Below are positions 17,965 to 27,591 of a stretch of DNA of 59,425 nucleotides, one piece after another. The stretch is taken from NCBI GenBank assembly GCA_002399285.1, contig DHDI01000016.1, forward strand, positions 5,492 through 64,916. The letters run 5' to 3'. The stretch comes from Thermoanaerobacterales bacterium UBA4880 (GTDB taxonomy: Bacteria; Bacillota; Thermoanaerobacteria; Thermoanaerobacterales; UBA4877). Below the pieces are notes generated by a model. It worked only from the letters and a program-made list of their open reading frames with translations. It did no database searches and was not told the origin of the DNA. How positions within the stretch are numbered: the stretch's first letter is position 1; every line of letters begins with the position of its first letter. The position numbers and the translations under genes were made by a program.

Positions 17965-18679
17965 GCAGCAGACAAACAGGGACAAGCTGGATTCATCGAC
18001 GAGGGAGATGGAGGTCGCCGCAAACAATGTGGCCGATGTGAACGGAGTGCTTAGCCAGACTAAAGAGCGGTTTTCGTGTATCAATACCGAGTCTAAAGAG
18101 CTGGCGCAGAAAGCGACGGACATAAGGGGCGTGGTGAAGACCGTTGAATCCATAGCCGACCAGACCAACCTGCTTTCGCTTAATGCCGCCATAGAGGCTG
18201 CCAGAGCGGGAGATGCAGGCCGGAGCTTTGCCGTGGTGGCCGATGAGATCCGCAAGCTGGCTGATGATTCCAAGAACGCCGTGGGTGATATAAATCAAAA
18301 TTTGGAGGAGTTTGCTAATAGTGTCCTCTCTATGGCCGATGAGTTTAACGGGGAATTCAAAAACATGGAGCAAAGTTCCAAGCTGCTAGAACAGGTTACA
18401 AACATAGTCAAGAATTCGGTAAGGGATGTCAAGCAGATCGCAGGCGGGATATCTGGCTCGGCGGATGAACTGTCGGGGTCTACGGATGAGCTTTCCAAGG
18501 TTTTTGAGAGCGTGCAGGGCCTGGCCTCCATTGCTGAAGAGAACTCGGCTACATCGCAGGAGATGAGCGCCGGGGTAACGGAGTACTCCGATAAGATAGG
18601 TGAACTTACGGATAATATTAATGAGCTCGAGAGGTTCGCCAAATATTTCAAGGAAGAGCTTAAAAAATATCAAATGTGA
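17957..18679 (+). CDS. H-NOX chemoreceptor, C-terminal signalling part (frameshifted gene)
   Basis: This frame carries the rest of the receptor: the conserved hairpin tip [23 protein letters not shown], then [17 protein letters not shown], which contact CheA and CheW, and a long C-terminal coiled coil. The first codon has no credible ribosome binding site. Reading backward it joins the upstream frame if one base is removed from the AAAG at 17947-17950, giving [10 protein letters not shown] in place of SLKDCGG-stop. So this is one chemoreceptor of about 600 residues split by a single extra base: a sequencing error, a real mutation, or less likely programmed frameshifting. Confidence 0.85.
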   Translation: MGKQQTNRDKLDSSTREMEVAANNVADVNGVLSQTKERFSCINTESKELAQKATDIRGVVKTVESIADQTNLLSLNAAIEAARAGDAGRSFAVVADEIRKLADDSKNAVGDINQNLEEFANSVLSMADEFNGEFKNMEQSSKLLEQVTNIVKNSVRDVKQIAGGISGSADELSGSTDELSKVFESVQGLASIAEENSATSQEMSAGVTEYSDKIGELTDNINELERFAKYFKEELKKYQM

Positions 18680-18690
18680 GGAGGAGATAT

Positions 18691-19650
18691 ATGGGTATTC
18701 TTGCAGGTGTAGATCTGGGAGGAACAAACATCGAGGCGGCACTATTAAGTGAGCAGGGCAAGGTTATGAGCCATATAACCCATCCTACCGGGGCTGACGA
18801 AGGTTACGGAAGGGTAATGGAAAATATAATAAGTGCAGTGAAGAAAATCAAAAAGGATAAGGAGATAGAGGCCATTGGGCTTTGTTCTCCGGGAATTATC
18901 GATGTAGATCAGGGGATATGCCGTTTTGCAGGAAATTTAAATTTTAATAACGTGCAGCTGAGAAGGCCGATTGAAGATGCTTTTTCCGTACCAGTTTTTG
19001 TAGAAAATGATGTTAATGCCGCTGCCCTGGGTGAATGGAGATTTGGGACAGGCAAAGGCACTGATAACTTCATACTGGTGATGCTGGGCACTGGCGTGGG
19101 GGCCGGGATTATAACGGACGGGCGTCTGCTTCACGGCAAGTCTAACGCCACGGCGGAGATAGGACATACCATAGTCGAAAAGGACGGGCTCTTCTGTAAC
19201 TGCGGCGGAAGGGGATGCTTGGAGATGTACTCCTCCGCCACCGGGATAGTGCGCATGATGAAGCAATATCTAATGAAGGGGAATTATTCGTCGGTCACCG
19301 CCGATATACAGGGCGACTGGGACAGGCTTACGGCGGCCATGATAGCTCAAAAGGCGGCAGCCGGCGACAAGCTGTCACAGCAGGTGATACGAGAGGCGGC
19401 GGAGTATCTGGGGGTAGCTTTGGTAAACTACGTAAATACCTTCAATCCCGAGATGGTAGCCATAGGCGGCGGCGTGGCCAAGGCCGGAGACATACTGACG
19501 CAGCCCGTGAAAGAATTTATTTCCAGCAGGGCGATGGAAGTGCAGGCAAACGACGTCAGCGTGGTGCTATCCTCCCTGGGAGAGGATGCCGGTACTATCG
19601 GAGCCGCTGCGGTGGCCATAGAGAGTATAAAAACAGTGAAGGACCTATAG
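18691..19650 (+). CDS. ROK family sugar kinase (glucokinase-like)
   Basis: About 319 residues from ATG 18691, with GAGGAGGAG upstream. The N-terminal phosphate loop is GVDLGGTNIEAALL. The catalytic region reads ENDVNAAALGEWRFGTGKG, followed by TGVGAGIITDGRLLHG, and the ROK zinc site is CNCGGRGCLEMY with the preceding GHTIV His. The family phosphorylates glucose or related hexoses at C6 using ATP. It would suit the free glucose released by the GH4 enzyme of the PTS operon, although the frameshifted receptor lies between them. The C-terminal stop lies in a terminator hairpin. Confidence 0.9.
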   Translation: MGILAGVDLGGTNIEAALLSEQGKVMSHITHPTGADEGYGRVMENIISAVKKIKKDKEIEAIGLCSPGIIDVDQGICRFAGNLNFNNVQLRRPIEDAFSVPVFVENDVNAAALGEWRFGTGKGTDNFILVMLGTGVGAGIITDGRLLHGKSNATAEIGHTIVEKDGLFCNCGGRGCLEMYSSATGIVRMMKQYLMKGNYSSVTADIQGDWDRLTAAMIAQKAAAGDKLSQQVIREAAEYLGVALVNYVNTFNPEMVAIGGGVAKAGDILTQPVKEFISSRAMEVQANDVSVVLSSLGEDAGTIGAAAVAIESIKTVKDL

Positions 19651-19666
19651 GTCTTTCACTGTTTTT
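19634..19666. terminator. Bidirectional terminator between convergent genes
   Basis: CAGTGAA (19634-19640) pairs with TTCACTG (19655-19661), with inner GACC/GGTC pairing, and a run of five T follows. A-rich sequence just upstream gives a T-run for the opposite strand, so it can also stop the minus-strand kinase transcript. The ROK stop codon is inside the stem. Confidence 0.85.
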
Positions 19667-19685
19667 ATATCCGTTCAGTTTATGT

Positions 19686-20786
19686 TTATCTGCTCATGTT
19701 GATTCCCATCATTTTTTCAATATATGACGGGTTTATTATCGGCGATACGGTGAGGCTGCTGGAGACGGCTGCCGCCGCGCAGGCCAGGCCGCATTCTGCT
19801 GCCTTTTCAATGCGGTATCCGCCGTATATACCATAGACCATGCCTGCAAAGAGGGCGTCTCCCGCCCCGGTGGTATCCACCACGCGGGCGCTCATGCTGT
19901 CCAGGAAGCTGCCCTTTCCGTCATGGTACAGGTATATGCCCCTCTTTCCCAAGGTAATGACCACCACCTGCACTCCCTGCCGGTTTATGGATACGGCGGC
20001 TTCCTTGATGCCGGCGTCGCTCTTGATCTCCATGCCGGCGATGGCGGCGGCCTCCTCGACGTTGGGGGTTATGAGGTATATGTCCTCCAGCTGTCCCCTG
20101 AGGTATTCGGCCTTGGGCACCGAGACGGGCTCAACGCAGAAGGGTATGCCCCTCTGCTTGGCCTGGGACTTCAGGTAAACGAAGGTGTTTAATGGTAAAT
20201 TTGTGTCGGCAGCTATGACGGAAGCCGCGTCCAAAGCCTTTATCCTGGAGCTTATGAACTCGGGCGTCATCTCGCTGAAGATCTCCATATCCGAGAGGGC
20301 GAGCGCCATGTCCCCGTCGGGGGACTCTATGGCCACATATGTGCCGGACGTCTTATGAGGTATCTTGTCGCAGGCCGAGATATCTATGCCCGACCTCTCC
20401 GCCTCCTTGAGCAGCATATCGCCGTACATGTCGTCGCCGACGAGGGTGATCAGCCTGGTCTTTACCTCCAGCCGCGCCAGATTTTCCGCTATGTTTCTGG
20501 CGACGCCTCCGGGAGAGAATTCTATCCTGCCCGGGTTGGACGTGACCGGAACTATATTGTCAAAGGATACCCCTTTTATGTCGAAATTTGTACCGCCCAC
20601 CACTACCGCCGAGGCCTTTTCGTTTACTATATATCCCCTCTTCAGCATGCCCTTTTTCATCAGGCTGGATACGTGGGTAGCCACGGCGGACCGGGTGATG
20701 CCCAGCAGCCGTGCTATCTCCTCCTGAGATGCGGTGGGGTCCTCTATGATGATGTTTAAAACGCGCTTTTCCGCTTCTGTGATCAT
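19686..20786 (-). CDS. HTH-PfkB fusion kinase (pseudouridine-kinase-like)
   Basis: 366 residues from ATG 20786. Residues 1-60 form a winged helix (EAEKRVLNIIIEDP, then EEIARLLGITRSAVATHVSSLMKKG). The rest is a PfkB ribokinase-type domain with FSPGGVARNIAENLARL near the substrate site and the ATP/anion-hole motif DTTGAGDALFAGMVYG near the C-terminus. From memory, HTH-PfkB proteins include the YeiI/PsuK type that phosphorylate nucleosides such as pseudouridine. No pseudouridine glycosidase gene is adjacent, so the substrate is uncertain. The N-terminal domain suggests a kinase that may also regulate transcription. Confidence 0.85.
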   Translation of the reverse strand: MITEAEKRVLNIIIEDPTASQEEIARLLGITRSAVATHVSSLMKKGMLKRGYIVNEKASAVVVGGTNFDIKGVSFDNIVPVTSNPGRIEFSPGGVARNIAENLARLEVKTRLITLVGDDMYGDMLLKEAERSGIDISACDKIPHKTSGTYVAIESPDGDMALALSDMEIFSEMTPEFISSRIKALDAASVIAADTNLPLNTFVYLKSQAKQRGIPFCVEPVSVPKAEYLRGQLEDIYLITPNVEEAAAIAGMEIKSDAGIKEAAVSINRQGVQVVVITLGKRGIYLYHDGKGSFLDSMSARVVDTTGAGDALFAGMVYGIYGGYRIEKAAECGLACAAAAVSSSLTVSPIINPSYIEKMMGINMSR

Positions 20787-20859
20787 CGTATCACCAACTT
20801 TTGCTTATTTATGGTCTTATGTCCATAATATCATTATCCGCATTGATTTGCAACAACCG

Positions 20860-22812
20860 CTATATTTCTACGAAGACAAACTGAACAGGCAGATAGGTCG
20901 ATGCGGGCGGTATCCACCTTATGGTCATGTCCTCTCCGGCTTCGATCTCGTCTATATACACGCCCTGCGTAAACGGCCTTATGGGGCTCTTGGGCGCCAT
21001 AAAGCTGCCCGATTTGCTGGTCCATATCGGACCCTGATAGCTGCCGCCCGGTGCCATCAGCATTATTCTCATCTTCCTTCCGGCCTTTACGTGTATCTCG
21101 TACTCCAAGCCGTAGTTTCCGCTCAGCTTGGCGTCCTTATCCAACATCTGGTCCCTGCCGAGAAGCGTGGGGTCCAGAGTGCCGTCGGCCAATGTGAGCG
21201 CCTGCATCTTATCCACATATACGCTCAGCGTGCGCTTTGTTCCGGTAAACGTGCCCCTGTCATGGACGTCGGGGTCCAACAGCGGAAGCTCGTCGATCTT
21301 TTCCTCGGGATCGTCTATGCCGCTGTACTTTTCTCCCAGAGCGACGAAGTAGACCTCCACCTGTCCGCTGGTCTCCAGATCATATACCCCGTGTATGAGG
21401 TTGTTATAGGTAACGGGGGTATAGAAGTGGGTAGGGGACAACAGCTGGGTCTCGCCCGGCGCTAAGTCCATCCCGATGTTGAGGTTGTCGCCGTCCAATA
21501 GGTCGTATGTGACCTCGGCCCCTATCTGCAGCCATCTCCATGCCTCATAGCCCTGGTCGGTGGCGCCGAGATTGGCCCTCTTTATATTTACGTTCACATC
21601 CTCACTGCCGGTGTTCTTTACGAATACTCCAAATCTTAAGTTGTCCGGGAAGTCGCTGCCATAGAGTATGTGATTGACGCAGTAATAATACAATCTGGCC
21701 TTTCCGTTTACGGTAGCCTTGTATTGTATGCCCGGTTTGGTTATATACTCGGGCGAGTCGGAGAATACCAGGGTGTCCTGGTTATCCACCGGGGTCGTCT
21801 CTATCTGCGGTATCCTGTTTCCGACGAGACCGGTGGTGTCTATCACTTGGCCCCGCTTGGCGCTGAGTATCTGCGTTTTCATCTTCTGACTGTAGCCGAA
21901 ATCCCGCTCATAGGACTGTTCCCTGTCGTTTAAAGAGGGAACGTAGGCCGTGGGGCTCTCCCCAGAGTACATGTTGTTGCCGTCTATGGTCTTTACGTAG
22001 TAATGCGGTCCGGCATCCGGATCGGCGGTATCCGTGTACTTCGTATCGGTCGTGAAGTCCAGAAGTGTTTCCTTGCCGTTCATTATTCTGTATACCGCAT
22101 ATTTCTTTGCGCCTGCCGCGGCTGTCCATTCAAGGTTTATCTGGTTGTTTTCCGTACGGGTTATATAGAGATTCTCCGGCGGAGCCGGTCCGTTTGCCGG
22201 ATGATAGAACCTGTAGAACAGCGTGGCCGTCTCGGCGCGGGTCAGTGTGTCCTGAGGGTGGAAACTTCCGTCGGGGTATCCTCCCATAATGCTCAGCTGC
22301 TTTGCAGCATATACAAACCCGCGGGCCCATGAGGATATCTTTTTATCGTCGGTGTAGCCAGTGTCCTTGTTCGCCCCTTCTTTTATCGTATCGGAGGCGG
22401 AGGTCGTCGCCATTATGGCGGTTATGGCCTGCTCGCGTGTGACGGGCCTGTCCGGTCCGAAGGTGCCTGAGGAGAGTCCCGACATAAAGCCCGCCGCGAC
22501 TACGGAGTCCACGGCCGACTTTCCCCAGTAGCTTTCCGGTACGTCGGTGAAGGTCTTGGGGTTTTCCGGCGCGCTGAGCCTGTATACCTTGTTCATGATG
22601 GTGGCGAATTCGCCCCTGGTGATCTTATCATTAGGTCCGAAGAGTCCGTTTCCGCGGCCGCCGAGTATTCCCCGGTTCGTAAGATCGGTTATTGCTTCCA
22701 ATGCCCAGCAGCCTTCCACGTCGGTGTAAGGATACGGCGTCTGGGCCGATACTGCGGTGCTGCTCAAGAGCAGACATAGTACGACTATAGCTATAGTTAA
22801 TCGTCTTTTCAT
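20860..22812 (-). CDS. S-layer-homology (SLH) domain surface protein
   Basis: 650 residues from ATG 22812. A signal peptide (MKRRLTIAIVVLCLLLSSTAVSA) is followed by three SLH repeats (about 28-205) with DVEGCWALEAITDL, DVPESYWGKSAVDSVVAAG and ISSWARGFVYAAKQL. These normally anchor proteins to pyruvylated cell-wall polymer. A fibronectin type III-like segment follows (about 210-290, PPENLYITRTENNQINLEWTAA). The C-terminal 350 residues are beta-rich and I do not recognise them. Its promoter carries three WalR-like half-sites, so control by the WalRK system encoded 14 kb away is predicted. Confidence 0.88.
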   Translation of the reverse strand: MKRRLTIAIVVLCLLLSSTAVSAQTPYPYTDVEGCWALEAITDLTNRGILGGRGNGLFGPNDKITRGEFATIMNKVYRLSAPENPKTFTDVPESYWGKSAVDSVVAAGFMSGLSSGTFGPDRPVTREQAITAIMATTSASDTIKEGANKDTGYTDDKKISSWARGFVYAAKQLSIMGGYPDGSFHPQDTLTRAETATLFYRFYHPANGPAPPENLYITRTENNQINLEWTAAAGAKKYAVYRIMNGKETLLDFTTDTKYTDTADPDAGPHYYVKTIDGNNMYSGESPTAYVPSLNDREQSYERDFGYSQKMKTQILSAKRGQVIDTTGLVGNRIPQIETTPVDNQDTLVFSDSPEYITKPGIQYKATVNGKARLYYYCVNHILYGSDFPDNLRFGVFVKNTGSEDVNVNIKRANLGATDQGYEAWRWLQIGAEVTYDLLDGDNLNIGMDLAPGETQLLSPTHFYTPVTYNNLIHGVYDLETSGQVEVYFVALGEKYSGIDDPEEKIDELPLLDPDVHDRGTFTGTKRTLSVYVDKMQALTLADGTLDPTLLGRDQMLDKDAKLSGNYGLEYEIHVKAGRKMRIMLMAPGGSYQGPIWTSKSGSFMAPKSPIRPFTQGVYIDEIEAGEDMTIRWIPPASTYLPVQFVFVEI

Positions 22813-22834
22813 TTACATCCTCCTCTTCCCCGCG

Positions 22835-22878
22835 ATTATAACATTTTAATGTTACAGTAATATTACAAAAAAGCTACA
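22835..22878 (-). promoter_or_regulatory. WalR-box promoter of the SLH gene
   Basis: On the minus strand, half-sites TGTAGC (22873-22878), TGTAAT (22862-22867) and TGTAAC (22851-22856) repeat every 11 bases. After a 10-base gap comes the -10 TATAAT (22835-22840). This fits the WalR consensus TGTWAH-N5-TGTWAH, with the first half-site having one mismatch. Confidence 0.7.
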
Positions 22879-22960
22879 AATCGGTTAATAAATCGCGGGC
22901 ATGCGCGGCGAATTTTATGAACTTTTAGTACAAGATATCAAATAACGTTCGGATCTGCAC

Positions 22961-22989
22961 TTGATTTATGCTTCGCTTTCTGATAATAT
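22961..22989 (+). promoter_or_regulatory. Promoter of the FAD oxidoreductase-purA operon
   Basis: TTGATT (22961-22966), 17-base spacer, TAATAT (22984-22989), about 40 bases before the ATG. Confidence 0.65.
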
Positions 22990-23027
22990 ACACAAGGGAG
23001 AGACCCCACCGTTAGGAGGGATTTTGT

Positions 23028-24404
23028 ATGAAATATGACGTTATAATAGTGGGAGCAGGTCCGGCGGGAATTTTCGCTTCATACGAACTTATGCTGAAGC
23101 GGCCCGGCCTTAAGGTACTGCTGCTGGAAAAGGGCAGGGCGATAGAAGGCAGAAACTGTCCCATCGGCCGGGGCACCAGCTGCAGCGACTGTGATCCCTG
23201 CTCGATAACCAGCGGCTTTGGAGGAGCCGGCGCGTTCAGCGACGGCAAGCTGACCCTGACTACCGAGTTCGGGGGAGCGCTGGACGGATACATCGGAAAA
23301 GATGAGGTGGAAAACCTTATAAGGTATATAGATGGTATCTATGTAAACTTCGGGGGCACGACGGAGACGCACGGCACCGACAGGGAGAAGATAAAGGAGC
23401 TGACCAGAAAGGCCGCCGCAGCCGATCTCAAGTTCATACCCGCGGAGATCAAGCATCTGGGTACGGAAAAGTGCTTCGAGATACTAAAAAACATGCAGGC
23501 GTACCTGTCCGAGAGGGTCGATCTTATGACCGGCTGCACCGTGAAGGATATACTGACGGAGGATGGAAGGGCCGTGGGCGTCTCGACGGATAAGGGAGAC
23601 TATTACGGAAAGTATATCATGGTCGCCCCCGGAAGGAACGGGGCGGGCTGGTTCAGGGAGCAGTGCGGCGAGCTGGGCCTCAAGACTGTGAACAATGCCG
23701 TGGACATAGGCGTCAGGGTGGAGGTGCCGGCCGAGATAATGGAGGACGTCACCGACGCCGTATACGAGTCCAAGCTGATATATTTCACCAAGTCCTTTGA
23801 CGACAGGGTGAGGACGTTCTGCATGAATCCCTACGGGGTGGTCGTGGAGGAGAATGTGGACGGCCTTAAGACGGTGAACGGCCACAGCTTTAAGGATAAG
23901 AGGACTTCCAACACCAACTTTGCGCTGCTGGTCTCCAAGGAATTCACCGAGCCCTTCCATGAACCGATAGATTACGGAAAGTACATCGCCCGGCTTGCAA
24001 ATATGCTGGGCGAGGGAGTGATAGTGCAGAGGCTGGGCGATCTCTTGGACGGCAGGAGGTCGACGCCGGAGAGGATAAAGAGGGGCCTGTTGGAGCCGAC
24101 CCTGAAGGCCGCGGTGCCGGGAGACCTGAGTCTGGTCCTGCCTTACAGGCATCTCACCGATATCATAGAGATGCTGCAGGCGATGGATAAGGTAGCGCCG
24201 GGCGTGTATTCCAAGCACACGCTGCTGTACGGGGCGGAGGTCAAGTTCTATTCCTCGCGGGTGGATCTTACCGACGCTCTGGAGACGAAGATAGGCAACC
24301 TGTATGCGGCGGGAGACGGCGCGGGCGTGAGCAGGGGCCTGGCCCAGGCGTCGGCGTCCGGCGTGCTGGTGGCAAGACAGATACTGGAAAAGGTGGGAGA
24401 TTAA
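23028..24404 (+). CDS. FAD-dependent oxidoreductase (COG2509 type)
   Basis: 458 residues from ATG 23028, with TAGGAGGG upstream. The FAD-binding Rossmann motif IVGAGPAGIFASYEL is at the N-terminus, with a second nucleotide-binding segment at the C-terminus (NLYAAGDGAGVSRGLAQASASG). A cysteine group CPIGRGTSCSDCDPC near residues 44-58 recalls members of the uncharacterised FAD-dependent dehydrogenase family and could hold a metal or disulfide. The physiological substrate is not known. It directly precedes purA, whose ATG follows one base after this stop, so the two are cotranscribed. Confidence 0.82.
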   Translation: MKYDVIIVGAGPAGIFASYELMLKRPGLKVLLLEKGRAIEGRNCPIGRGTSCSDCDPCSITSGFGGAGAFSDGKLTLTTEFGGALDGYIGKDEVENLIRYIDGIYVNFGGTTETHGTDREKIKELTRKAAAADLKFIPAEIKHLGTEKCFEILKNMQAYLSERVDLMTGCTVKDILTEDGRAVGVSTDKGDYYGKYIMVAPGRNGAGWFREQCGELGLKTVNNAVDIGVRVEVPAEIMEDVTDAVYESKLIYFTKSFDDRVRTFCMNPYGVVVEENVDGLKTVNGHSFKDKRTSNTNFALLVSKEFTEPFHEPIDYGKYIARLANMLGEGVIVQRLGDLLDGRRSTPERIKRGLLEPTLKAAVPGDLSLVLPYRHLTDIIEMLQAMDKVAPGVYSKHTLLYGAEVKFYSSRVDLTDALETKIGNLYAAGDGAGVSRGLAQASASGVLVARQILEKVGD

Positions 24405-25670
<1,266 letters not shown>

Positions 25671-25720
25671 GATCAGGCCGTGACATTCTTGCGCAACCGC
25701 ACGATTTGTAACGGTTTGAC
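25671..25720 (-). repeat. Dispersed palindromic repeat, copy 1 (short form)
   Basis: Minus strand: CCGTTACAAATCGTGC, then GGTTGCGC, then AAGAATGTCACGGCCTGATC. It matches copy 2 with the middle deleted. It begins right after the purA stop. Confidence 0.55.
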
Positions 25721-25740
25721 GGTTTTCCTGAAAGTCAAAA

Positions 25741-25781
25741 GCGGGTATCACAGTATTTTTGTGATACCCGCTTATTTTTTT
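25741..25781. terminator. Terminator after purA
   Basis: A perfect 12-base stem, GCGGGTATCACA (25741-25752) with TGTGATACCCGC (25760-25771), then TTATTTTTTT. It lies between convergent genes. A short A-run upstream could let it work for the ABC operon as well. Confidence 0.9.
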
Positions 25782-25785
25782 ATAC

Positions 25786-27591
25786 CTATTCTCCTATCTG
25801 CGTGCGGTACATGGCTGCATAGTGCCCGTTCAGCGCCATCAGCTGTTCATGATTTCCCTGCTCGGCTATTTTCCCGTCTTCTATCAGGATTATTATATCC
25901 GAATCGCGGATAGTACTCAGGCGGTGCGCGATGATAAACGAGGTGCGTCCCTCGGTGATGGCCGACATGGCGCGGTGGATCTTCTGTTCGGTGACCGTAT
26001 CCACGGAGCTGGTCGCCTCGTCTAAGATGAGGATGGGGGCATCGGCAAGCACGGCGCGGGCTATGGTAAGCAGCTGCCGCTCGCCCTGGCTGAGTTCGTC
26101 CCCGCCCTGCGCAAGCACGGTGTCGTATCCGTGCGGGAGACGCCGTATAAACGCGTCTGCGCCCGCAATGCGCGCGGCTTCTTCGATCTCGGACATCGGC
26201 ACGTTTTCCCTGCCGTAGCTTATATTGTTCTTCACCGGCTCGGCAAACAGCGCCGTGTCCTGCAGCACCACTCCGAAGGCCTGTCTTAAGTCCTTCATGC
26301 GGTATTCGCGCAGATCGTGTCCGTCCAGCAGTATCTCTCCACCGCTCACATCATAAAACCGGGTCAGCAGATTGATGATCGTCGTCTTTCCGGCGCCCGT
26401 AGGTCCCACAATGGCCGCCTTGGTCCCGGCGGGGATGCTTATGGATATATCCTTTAGGATCTGCCTGCCGCCGGAGTATCCAAATACGACGTGCTTCAGC
26501 TCGATGTCGCCCTTGGGCGCGGCGAGAGGCAGGGCGTAAGGCACGTCCTCCGGTTCCGGCTGCTCGTCGATGATCTCGAAAATACGTTCTGCTCCCGCGA
26601 CGGCCGTTTGAAAGTTGTTGTAGATATTGGCGATCTCCACAAAGGGACGCGTGAACTGCCTGACATAGAGCAGAAAACTGGAGATCATGCCTATGGATAT
26701 CAGTCCGCGTACGGCCATTACGCCGCTGACTACGGAGATAGCCACGTAGCTGAGATTGTTTATTACGTTCATTATGGGCATCAGGGCCCCCGACCAGATC
26801 ATGGCGTTGGTCGCGACCCTGCAAAGATTATCGTTGCTCTCCTCGAATTCCCGTATCATCGGCTGTTCCCTGCAGTAGGCCTTTACGATGTTCAGCCCGG
26901 AAATGCTCTCTTCTATCTGCCCGTTCAGCTTGCCCAGATCCCTCTGCTGCTCGGCGAACAGTTTGCCTGTGCGCCTTGTTATGATACGGGTCAGCAGGAA
27001 TATGAGTCCGACGGCGGCCAGCGATACGGTGGTGAGCAGCGGGCTCAAGTACAGCATGATACAGAGTATGCCCAGTATCGTAAAAATAAAGGTGAGAAGC
27101 TGCGTCAGCGAGGTGGAGATGGTATTGCTGATGTTGTCCACGTCGTTTGTCAGCCGGCTCATGAGTTCACCGTGCTGCCGCCGGTCGAAGAAGGACAGCG
27201 GCAGTTTTTTCATCACCCCGAACAGCGTCGTGCGTATATGGTAAATGATATTCTGGCCGACGGAGGCCATGAGGTACTGCTGAAGGAAGCGGACCAGCCA
27301 ATCGCACAGATACAGCGCAAACAGCGACAGGATGATGATCTCCGCGGGATCTCCGCGGGTTATGGCAGTCACCACATTACCGATGATGAGCGGAGACAGT
27401 ATGGCCGAAGCGGAGGTCAGCGCGGACAGCAACAGTATCCAGCCCAGTCCGTCTCTGTGCCCTTCCGTCAGGTCCCAAAGCCGGCGCAGGGTGCCCTTCA
27501 TATTTTTGGGTTTTACCACGACCCTGCCGCGGGAGTGATGACCGGGGCCGCTCAAATTAACCGGGGGAGGGGTCATATTGCTATTCGGCAT
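25786..27591 (-). CDS. ABC exporter half-transporter, second subunit
   Basis: About 601 residues; ATG 27591 is preferred over GTG 27597 because AGGAGG lies eight bases upstream. A six-helix ABC type I exporter domain (about 45-340, including KLPLSFFDRRQHGELMSRLTNDVDNI) is followed by an ATPase domain. The latter has Walker A GPTGAGKTT, signature LSQGERQ (Q in place of the second G) and Walker B ILILDEATSS with the catalytic Glu intact. The gene overlaps the end of the upstream half-transporter. The pair should form a heterodimeric drug or lipid exporter of the BmrCD/LmrCD kind. Confidence 0.92.
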   Translation of the reverse strand: MPNSNMTPPPVNLSGPGHHSRGRVVVKPKNMKGTLRRLWDLTEGHRDGLGWILLLSALTSASAILSPLIIGNVVTAITRGDPAEIIILSLFALYLCDWLVRFLQQYLMASVGQNIIYHIRTTLFGVMKKLPLSFFDRRQHGELMSRLTNDVDNISNTISTSLTQLLTFIFTILGILCIMLYLSPLLTTVSLAAVGLIFLLTRIITRRTGKLFAEQQRDLGKLNGQIEESISGLNIVKAYCREQPMIREFEESNDNLCRVATNAMIWSGALMPIMNVINNLSYVAISVVSGVMAVRGLISIGMISSFLLYVRQFTRPFVEIANIYNNFQTAVAGAERIFEIIDEQPEPEDVPYALPLAAPKGDIELKHVVFGYSGGRQILKDISISIPAGTKAAIVGPTGAGKTTIINLLTRFYDVSGGEILLDGHDLREYRMKDLRQAFGVVLQDTALFAEPVKNNISYGRENVPMSEIEEAARIAGADAFIRRLPHGYDTVLAQGGDELSQGERQLLTIARAVLADAPILILDEATSSVDTVTEQKIHRAMSAITEGRTSFIIAHRLSTIRDSDIIILIEDGKIAEQGNHEQLMALNGHYAAMYRTQIGE

